Shown here piece by piece: positions 1-5,725 of a DNA stretch of 8,128 bases. Source of the stretch: Bacteroidota bacterium (GTDB lineage Bacteria > Bacteroidota > Bacteroidia > Cytophagales > Cyclobacteriaceae); NCBI GenBank assembly GCA_023417955.1, contig JAEZDW010000419.1, positions 1-8,128 of the forward strand. Direction: 5' to 3'. The notes beneath the pieces were generated by a model that saw only the letters and a list, made by a program, of their open reading frames with translations, did not search any database and was not told the origin of the DNA. The stretch's first letter is position 1; each line of letters opens with the position of its first letter. The position numbers were made by a program, and so were the translations under genes.

Positions 1-985
1 ATCCGATACCGCGCTCTTTCCACATCATGGGAAACATGCTCGAATTCGTAAATCCCGGGATCGAATTGATTTCGTTGATGAAGATATTTCCTTTTTTGTC
101 CAGAAAAAGATCGATTCTGGCAAAATCCTCACAATGCAATGTTTTGTACGCCTGAACACATGCCTTTCTGATTTTTTCAGCCACACCTTTCCGAATATTC
201 GCGGGCACTTCAATCTTCGCCGCGGCCGGATCAACGTATTTTGCGTCGAACGTATAAAAGTCATATGCTGAATTGATGACTATTTCACCCGGGTAGGACG
301 CTTCTGCAGGCTGATTTCCCAGGATAGCACACTCGATCTCGCGACCGGATATAAATTGCTCCGCTATCATCTCATCATCGTAACGAAATGCTTCCTCTAC
401 GGCACGGCCAAAATCCTTTTTGGATTTGACTTTAGATACGCCAACTGACGATCCCAGACTGGCGGACTTCAGCATGAATGGGAGCCCAAGCTTTTTTGAG
501 ATAGCCGAAAAAGAAATTTTGTCTTTCTCGTCGAAACGAAACGTCAGGAAATCCGATACAGGTAGACCTGCATCGCTCAACAGCCTTTTTGCGACAATCT
601 TGTTCATCGATAGTGCTGACCCCAGTACGCCAGTTCCAACCATGGGCAGGTCAAGCACGCGAATCAGGCCTTGTACGCTGCCATCTTCACCGTCGGTCCC
701 GTGCAATACCGGAAAGACGATATCGGGTCTGATTTTTTTTCCTTCACGCGTGATCAGGAATGGTTTTGAAGGATCGAGATTTAACGTCAGGGGTTCGCCT
801 TTTTCAATATTCTTGTCGACTGTTTTCGTAAGGAACCACTTTCCCTTCCTGCTGATCCCAACGGGCACAGGTACGAACTTGCGACGGTCAATGAATTCAA
901 AAATGTTGCGGGCGGAGTTAACAGAAACACCGTGTTCGACGGATCTTCCTCCGTAAAGAATAACAACTTTTCTCTTCTTCGGCAT
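1..985 (-). CDS. ddl: D-alanine--D-alanine ligase, C-terminus cut by the window edge
   Basis: This ATP-grasp ligase joins two D-alanines in the cytoplasm to make the dipeptide end of the peptidoglycan precursor. The ATG at 985-983 opens a frame read right to left off the left edge, with 328 codons visible and no stop. N-terminal domain: GGRSVEH (12-18) carries the conserved Glu17, and HGTDGEDGSVQG (95-106) is the family motif. ATP-grasp part: KSASLGSSVGVSKV (173-186) carries the serine loop. DAKY (247-250) ends in Tyr250, which fits D-Ala rather than D-lactate specificity (VanA-type enzymes have His there). RIDLF (290-294) and NEINSIPGFTNSSMFP (304-319) supply the Mg ligands Asp292, Glu305 and Asn307. 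Family members run about 305-370 residues, so only a short tail should be missing. It lies 55 bases downstream of the protease gene on the same strand and could be co-transcribed. The family call is firm; the D-Ala specificity is inferred from Tyr250. Confidence 0.96.
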   Translation of the reverse strand, partial: MPKKRKVVILYGGRSVEHGVSVNSARNIFEFIDRRKFVPVPVGISRKGKWFLTKTVDKNIEKGEPLTLNLDPSKPFLITREGKKIRPDIVFPVLHGTDGEDGSVQGLIRVLDLPMVGTGVLGSALSMNKIVAKRLLSDAGLPVSDFLTFRFDEKDKISFSAISKKLGLPFMLKSASLGSSVGVSKVKSKKDFGRAVEEAFRYDDEMIAEQFISGREIECAILGNQPAEASYPGEIVINSAYDFYTFDAKYVDPAAAKIEVPANIRKGVAEKIRKACVQAYKTLHCEDFARIDLFLDKKGNIFINEINSIPGFTNSSMFPMMWKERGIG

Positions 986-1040
986 GCGGATGGTTTTAGG
1001 ATGGTGCAAGATAGCTATTCAGACGTATTATCCGCAGGGA

Positions 1041-4000
1041 CTAGTAACCGATCAGAACTTTTGAGTTATAAACTTTCCCTGCGGCCATAATGCGAACAAC
1101 GTACAATCCCGGCGCGAGGCCGCTTGTATTGATTGATAACGTCTGATTCAGGACAGCGTTGTAAGTTCCCTGAAAAATTTGTTTGCCCATGCTGTCGACG
1201 ACCTCAATGGCGATATCGTTTAACGTCTCAAAATTGAATGAAACCTGGAGTGTTTCGCCGGGCTTCAGCGGATTCGGGTAAACGTTGAACACACCGTTTA
1301 CGGTGACAGGGTTCTGGTCGTCTGAAAGATAAAAACGCAGGTTGTCCATGTACAGGTTGTTGCCATTTCGGTTGCTGACTACAAAAGCAAGCCGCACGTT
1401 TTCCTGCCCGGTCAGGCTCGTGAGATTCACGAAAACATCACGTTTCCAGTCGTTGTTGCTTTTTGGCTCCCATGCCTGGGTCGTCGTGGTTACCGACAAC
1501 GCGTCGCCACTTAATGTGCGAATGGTTTCAAAGGGTTCCGTGCAACCGGTCGAAGCGCGCACTTCAAGAATCTCGGAAACGCCGTTGCGCATAGCGTAGC
1601 TGACATCGAAGAAGATACTTGCTGCATCCGTTTCGGAAAGATCAAATGCCGAAGTTACCAGCCATGCCTCGTCTTCGGTGTTGGTATTGTCAAACCCCTT
1701 GTATGCAATCGTGCGGTTCCCCGGAAAGGATTGGGGCACCCAGGCAACACCTCCCGTCGGACTGGTGTTCGTCCATTTTGAGGCGAACTCACGTTCGAAG
1801 TTTTCTTTGAAAGGCACCGGAATGGTTTTGTTGTCGAAAACAACGGTACGACTACCTTCGTTGTCGCGTGTATCGAGGTCGGGTTGGCCGCCGGGATTGA
1901 TGAGGTTCACGGCGAACGTATTCGATCCCGCTGCCAGGGTTATTGCAGGAAGCTGGATCTCGGCTTCAGAACCCGAATTGATGGTAATGCCATTGACGGA
2001 ATGCACCTTCGTAGTGCCGTTCAAGGTATATTCAATCTCGAGGGAATTTATCGTTGTTCCCGAATTGCGCACTATAACTACAGGGTTAAGCGTCGGGGAG
2101 CAGACCACCGGTTGTGGTGAAACAATCCTGCGGAGCGAGACGTTGGCGAAATCGTCAGTCAGGATTCTTATGTTGTCCAGATAAAGATTGTTGCCCCAGT
2201 TGTTCACGGCGACAAATGCCAGTTGAATGCCACCCGTTCCGATGAAGTCCGCGAGATTGAGAACTTCGGTTCTCCAATGTGCGGAAGACTGTGGGCTGAA
2301 GGATTCATTCATTTTCCCGGCGGTGGCCAGGTCGCTTCCGTACTTTTCATAAATCACCTGGCCCTGGGTAACGTCGGCATTGCAATTTGAGAGGACCACA
2401 ATTTTCAAACCGTCTTTGGAATTTTGATACTGCGCGTGTGCCAGGTCAAAGAGGACGAGCGCTGCAGGGGCATTGGTAAGATCAATAACAGGACTTAGTA
2501 ACACGTCGATTTCACCCTCGTTGTCTTCGTAGTCGTAAAAGTTGAGCTTCATCGCGGTGTTCCCGACCTCGCCGTTGTTGGCGGGGACGATTTGCCAGGT
2601 GTAAAGTCCGTCGGGATTAAACAACTGCCAATGGTCTGGAAACAATTCAAATTTTTCCAGCACTGGTGTCGGGGCCGTCTCAGGAACAAAAACACTTCTG
2701 CCAAGTTTGTTGTTGAAAGCCGCGCCATCAGGGTTACCGTTGGTGCTGACAACTTCAAACGAGAAGTTGGTCGTGCCTGAGGCCAGCGCAATCGGTGAAA
2801 ACTCAACTTCGGCCGATTCGAGCGGTGCCAGATTCAGTGTGAATTCTTTGGTTTCAACAGGAGAGCCGTCTTTAAGAATGCGTATTTCGGTAGTAGTTAT
2901 CGCGTTGTTTCCATAGTTACGTATCTCAATAGTTGGCACGACAATGCCAGCACATTCACCAACGGCAGGGCTGGATATAGATCGTATGCCAATATCATTT
3001 GCTATCGCTTCGGGATCCTCCAGTCCATGCGATGTCAGCAGGGTTTTGCGTCTTGGGCTATTTTCAATTACAACTGCCATGCGTTCTACCTGCCCGACGG
3101 TGAAGAGGTTCATACAAGCATCGTTTGTGTAATCGAGAAAGTTCTGAAACATTGATGTTGTTGAACATGATGTTCTCGGATGCGACGGACAGTTCAACGT
3201 CCGGTCTGCCTGATCCGGAGTGTCGTCAACATAATCGCCATGGCCGCCACATGCACCGTCGTCATCGCCCCAGATGTGTCGCAGCCCGAAGAAGTGGCCA
3301 ATCTCATGCGTAGCAGTACGTCCTTTATTGTAGCTGTTTTGAAGAACGAAATTGCCATCGTCAACAGAACCAAATGCCGTTGTGGCGATCACCACGCCGT
3401 CGGTGAGCCGATTCGACGAAGAGTTCTCAAGGCCGTCAAGCAGATCCGACTGAGGAAACTGTGCGTAGCCAAGGAAGTCAGTAAGATTGCAAACCCAGAT
3501 GTTAAGATAATCTTCCGCGGGCCAGTAGCTGAGTGATTTGATCAGGTAATTGTCGTTGACCGACCACGACGATTTTGGACCCTGAACGCGGACGATTCCG
3601 TTCGTGGGCAGTCCTTCGGGAGTTTGTTTCGCAAGCACGAATTCAATACCCGGATTGCCTGCGACGTCAAGGAACATGTCGGGTGTGTTTGATGCATCGG
3701 CGTTCTCGCGATTGTAATCCTCATTGAGAACGCGAAGCTGCGAAAGTACCTGCTCATCAGAGATGTTTGAGCCGTGATTCTCACCGCTGTGAATGATGTG
3801 AACGACGACCGGGATTTTATACGTGCTGTTATTCGTACGTGCATTGCCCTTTGATTTGCCGGCTACCGACTTAAGACGATCTCTGATCCACGGTTCAAAT
3901 TCATGAGTTGATTCGCCGCCGGCAGAAACCAGCTTCTTTTGGTATTCAACTGTGCCGCATCGGTCCTGTGCGCGCAGGCTTGAAGCCGCTCCTCCAAGTA

Positions 4001-4049
4001 TGAGTAACGTGACGATGAGGAACAGCGGATGGACCCTGACAATTGACAC
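1041..4049 (-). CDS. Secreted M43-family (pappalysin-like) zinc metalloprotease with T9SS type A sorting domain
   Basis: Probable exported protease, carried by Sec and then by the type IX secretion system to the cell surface or medium; its substrate is unknown. The frame has no ATG near its start. I chose GTG at 4049 (1002 residues) because it gives a normal signal peptide: basic Arg and His, a hydrophobic run, and likely cleavage at LRA|QD (27/28). A TTG at 4100 would add 17 residues but sits inside a hairpin arm. Domains: signal 1-27; propeptide-like 28-75; catalytic about 76-340 with HEIGHFFGLRH (248-258), the HExxHxxGxxH zinc site, and a Cys-rich GDYVDDTPDQ segment; CARDB-like 349-456; jelly-roll, MAM-like 461-631; second CARDB-like 635-740; second jelly-roll 745-909; T9SS type A sorting domain 919-1002 starting near VYPNP and containing GLYVVRI. 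The Met-turn region NFLDYTNDACM (303-313) has Leu305 where Met is usual. The catalytic family and T9SS tail are clear; the names of the middle domains are inferred from sequence style. Confidence 0.93.
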   Translation of the reverse strand: MSIVRVHPLFLIVTLLILGGAASSLRAQDRCGTVEYQKKLVSAGGESTHEFEPWIRDRLKSVAGKSKGNARTNNSTYKIPVVVHIIHSGENHGSNISDEQVLSQLRVLNEDYNRENADASNTPDMFLDVAGNPGIEFVLAKQTPEGLPTNGIVRVQGPKSSWSVNDNYLIKSLSYWPAEDYLNIWVCNLTDFLGYAQFPQSDLLDGLENSSSNRLTDGVVIATTAFGSVDDGNFVLQNSYNKGRTATHEIGHFFGLRHIWGDDDGACGGHGDYVDDTPDQADRTLNCPSHPRTSCSTTSMFQNFLDYTNDACMNLFTVGQVERMAVVIENSPRRKTLLTSHGLEDPEAIANDIGIRSISSPAVGECAGIVVPTIEIRNYGNNAITTTEIRILKDGSPVETKEFTLNLAPLESAEVEFSPIALASGTTNFSFEVVSTNGNPDGAAFNNKLGRSVFVPETAPTPVLEKFELFPDHWQLFNPDGLYTWQIVPANNGEVGNTAMKLNFYDYEDNEGEIDVLLSPVIDLTNAPAALVLFDLAHAQYQNSKDGLKIVVLSNCNADVTQGQVIYEKYGSDLATAGKMNESFSPQSSAHWRTEVLNLADFIGTGGIQLAFVAVNNWGNNLYLDNIRILTDDFANVSLRRIVSPQPVVCSPTLNPVVIVRNSGTTINSLEIEYTLNGTTKVHSVNGITINSGSEAEIQLPAITLAAGSNTFAVNLINPGGQPDLDTRDNEGSRTVVFDNKTIPVPFKENFEREFASKWTNTSPTGGVAWVPQSFPGNRTIAYKGFDNTNTEDEAWLVTSAFDLSETDAASIFFDVSYAMRNGVSEILEVRASTGCTEPFETIRTLSGDALSVTTTTQAWEPKSNNDWKRDVFVNLTSLTGQENVRLAFVVSNRNGNNLYMDNLRFYLSDDQNPVTVNGVFNVYPNPLKPGETLQVSFNFETLNDIAIEVVDSMGKQIFQGTYNAVLNQTLSINTSGLAPGLYVVRIMAAGKVYNSKVLIGY
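1323..3005 (-). repeat. Two tandem CARDB-like plus jelly-roll units inside the M43 protease gene
   Basis: The middle of the protease contains the same pair of modules twice, in residues 349-631 and 635-909 (numbered from the GTG start). Matching landmarks are RNYGNNA (from 377) against RNSGTTI (from 661), and GNNLYLDNIRI (619-629) against GNNLYMDNLRF (896-906). The spacings of about 284 and 277 residues agree. The DNA of the second landmark is also similar (2163-2195 and 1332-1364). Such modules in secreted Bacteroidota proteins usually serve carbohydrate or surface binding; that role is inferred here. Confidence 0.7.
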
Positions 4050-4093
4050 AGCGGTACTTTGATGTATTAATCGTCTAAATATAACAAGAGTAA

Positions 4094-4121
4094 CCGACAA
4101 AAGACCGGCGTTTGTTGTCGG
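4094..4121 (-). terminator. Hairpin between nfu and the protease gene, weak terminator or leader structure
   Basis: On the minus strand, CCGACAA (4121-4115) pairs perfectly with TTGTCGG (4100-4094) across a 14-base loop. The following bases are T-rich but interrupted (GTTACTCTTGTTATATTT), so this is not a textbook terminator. It begins 25 bases after the nfu stop codon. It could reduce read-through from mrp-nfu into the protease gene, or shape the protease leader. The alternative TTG start at 4100 lies in its 3' arm. No energy calculation was possible. Confidence 0.3.
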
Positions 4122-4146
4122 CGGCAGGTGTCACCAGGTGGTGTCC

Positions 4147-4404
4147 TTATTGAACGGGGGTGAGGTTAATCACCTCGATAGATTTGATTTCCGGAACATC
4201 GCGGCGGATCGCTGCTTCAACGCCTGCCTTAAACGTCATGGCTGACATTCGGCAATTGCCACAAGCGCCCACGAATTCAAGTCGAACCACATTTTCGGGA
4301 GTGATCTCAACTACCTTGACGTTACCGCCGTCGGCCTCAAGGTAAGGTCGTATGGAATCAAGGGAAGCTTCAATTTTTCCGGACAGTTCTTCGAGTGTGA
4401 TCAT
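4147..4404 (-). CDS. nfu: NifU C-terminal-domain Fe-S scaffold/carrier protein
   Basis: A small 85-residue protein that corresponds to the NifU C-terminal domain alone, the size of stand-alone Nfu proteins. These hold a labile Fe-S cluster between the CxxC cysteines of two subunits and pass it to apoproteins in the cytoplasm. The N-terminal part has the family pattern RPYLEADGGNVKVV (19-32). The cluster motif is GACGNCRMSAMTF (46-58), with Cys48 and Cys51. Its ATG (4404-4402) shares the A at 4404 with the TGA stop of mrp (TGATG), so translation is probably coupled and the two proteins are likely made in fixed ratio. This pairing supports a joint role in cluster delivery. It ends in TAA at 4149-4147. 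Family assignment is secure; the identity of client proteins is not visible. Confidence 0.95.
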   Translation of the reverse strand: MITLEELSGKIEASLDSIRPYLEADGGNVKVVEITPENVVRLEFVGACGNCRMSAMTFKAGVEAAIRRDVPEIKSIEVINLTPVQ

Positions 4405-5495
4405 CAGACTTTGAGTTCGACTTTTTGAGTTTGGGCAAAGTTAGCATTTCTTATCGCAATTTTTCGTGCAAGATTTTCTGCGAGTTCCTGGAATGCCGCT
4501 GATGCAGGACCTTCCTTAAGCACTGCGGGCAAACCACTGTCGCCACTTTCACGGATGCCCTGTACAAGCGGAATTTGCCCCAGTAGCGGAACATCGTATT
4601 TTTCCGATAAGTTCTTGCCCCCGTCTTTGCCAAAAATATAGTACTTGTTGTCAGGCAATTCCTTAGGAGTGAAGTACGCCATGTTCTCTATGATACCCAG
4701 CACGGGTACATTGATTTGCGGTTGCTTGAACATCGCGAGACCTTTCGTAGCATCTGCGAGTGCTACTTTCTGCGGCGTAGTTACGATGACTGCACCAGTA
4801 ACAGGTACAGTTTGCACAAGTGTAAGATGGATATCGCTGGTGCCGGGAGGAAGATCAATCAAAAGGTAGTCAAGTTCACCCCAGTCGGCATCGCCGAAAA
4901 ACTGTTTAAGTGCCGAACTCGCCATCGGCCCGCGCCATACAACGGCGCTGTCGGGAGGCGCGAGAAATCCTATTGACATCAGTTTGACGCCGTATTGTTC
5001 TATCGGGATAAGTATATTTTTTCCGTTCACCTGCTTTACGTGGGGCTGTTCAGATTCGCAGTTGAACATCGTGGGAATCGAAGGACCATAAATGTCGGCA
5101 TCAATCAGTCCGACGCGTGCGCCACTTTTTGCAAGTGCAACGGCCAGGTTGGACGTCACGGTAGATTTGCCAACGCCACCTTTACCGGATGCAATGGCGA
5201 CAATGTTCTTAACTCCGGGAAGCAGCGGTGCATTGTTGCGAAGTGTCGTGACCGACGATGTCATCGTTATGTCAAGTGTATCGTCGCCGATCACTTTTCT
5301 TACGGCAATTTCACAGTTTTGGCGGATCATTTCCTTCAACGGACATGCTGGTGTGGTGAGCACGACGGTGAAACTCACTTTTCCGGAAGAGACCTCCAAA
5401 TCGCGAATCATATTCAACGTCACCAGATCCCGCTTAAGATCAGGGTCTTCAACTGTCGAGAGGGCGGTCAGGATGTCGGCTTTGGTATACTGCAT
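4404..5495 (-). CDS. mrp: Mrp/NBP35-type Fe-S cluster carrier ATPase with N-terminal MIP18 (DUF59) domain
   Basis: A cytoplasmic P-loop ATPase (ApbC/Mrp/Nbp35 family) that carries Fe-S clusters to apoproteins. The start is ATG at 5495, giving 363 residues; a TTG three codons upstream is less likely. Residues 1-85 form the MIP18-family domain with VEDPDL (15-20) and TTPACPLK (47-54). The linker leads to the deviant Walker A GKGGVGKST (104-112), then DADIYGPSIPTMF (132-144) and the Walker B region LLIDLPPGTSD (211-221). The usual family CxxC after the NMxYF motif is absent: residues 271-289 read NMAYFTPKELPDNKYYIFG with no cysteine. The only cysteines are near positions 51, 61 and 146. Its stop overlaps the nfu start, and it faces dnaG across a 230-base divergent region. 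The family is certain; how it binds its cluster is open. Confidence 0.95.
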   Translation of the reverse strand: MQYTKADILTALSTVEDPDLKRDLVTLNMIRDLEVSSGKVSFTVVLTTPACPLKEMIRQNCEIAVRKVIGDDTLDITMTSSVTTLRNNAPLLPGVKNIVAIASGKGGVGKSTVTSNLAVALAKSGARVGLIDADIYGPSIPTMFNCESEQPHVKQVNGKNILIPIEQYGVKLMSIGFLAPPDSAVVWRGPMASSALKQFFGDADWGELDYLLIDLPPGTSDIHLTLVQTVPVTGAVIVTTPQKVALADATKGLAMFKQPQINVPVLGIIENMAYFTPKELPDNKYYIFGKDGGKNLSEKYDVPLLGQIPLVQGIRESGDSGLPAVLKEGPASAAFQELAENLARKIAIRNANFAQTQKVELKV

Positions 5496-5725
5496 GCCTT
5501 GCAAACAAAAAAGATGTGAAAAGAATCCAAAAAACGCTGCAATTTAGGTCGAAAACCGGATTGTTAAAGCCGAAGTTTCGAATTGTTTGTTGATCCCGAC
5601 AAGGTTTCAGGTTCCTTCGAAAAATCCATCCTGCAAACCCTTAAATCCCTTCATCCCAGTCCCGCGTACCTGTGTTTTAGTATCTTTACCGTCCGGTTTT
5701 TGACCACACACCAGTTACCCGGGGA
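5496..5725. promoter_or_regulatory. Divergent intergenic region between mrp and dnaG
   Basis: These 230 bases must hold the promoters for both mrp (leftward) and dnaG (rightward). I see no good ORF, tRNA or riboswitch. For dnaG, TATCTTTAC at 5681-5689 resembles the Bacteroidota -7 element TAnnTTTG with one mismatch, about 37 bases before the ATG, but no TTG lies at the expected -33 spacing. No clear -7 box was found for mrp. Two TTCGAA palindromes occur at 5578-5583 and 5616-5621, and a 9-base inverted repeat flanks the region (see separate entry). Promoter presence is inferred from gene orientation; the elements themselves are weak. Confidence 0.4.
5552..5700. repeat. Spaced 9-base inverted repeat in the mrp-dnaG intergenic region
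   Basis: AAAACCGGA at 5552-5560 is matched by its exact reverse complement TCCGGTTTT at 5692-5700, with 131 bases between the arms. The arms lie about 57 bases before the mrp ATG and 26 bases before the dnaG ATG, so each divergent gene has one copy in the same orientation relative to itself. This could be a shared operator half or a chance match. Confidence 0.25.

Noticed and set aside
236..264. Possible D-Ala-D-Lac (vancomycin-resistance type) ligase
   Set aside because: The specificity loop reads DAKY with Tyr250, the D-Ala type; VanA-type ligases have His there, and no vanH or vanX is next to it.
420..956. Long plus-strand open frame (178 codons) opposite ddl
   Set aside because: The minus strand encodes all conserved Ddl motifs across the same bases; the plus-strand translation shows no recognisable domain and is a shadow.
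967..985. Ddl N-terminus MPKKRKV resembles a nuclear localisation signal
   Set aside because: The rest of the protein is a standard bacterial Ddl in a bacterial gene context; short basic N-termini arise by chance.
1678..2184. Plus-strand frame of 168 codons inside the protease gene
   Set aside because: It is antisense to conserved repeat modules of the M43 protein and shows no domain or signal peptide.
4995..5547. Two long plus-strand frames (174 and 151 codons) opposite mrp
   Set aside because: They lie antisense to the MIP18 and P-loop parts of mrp, have no recognisable motif and reflect the codon bias of the real gene.
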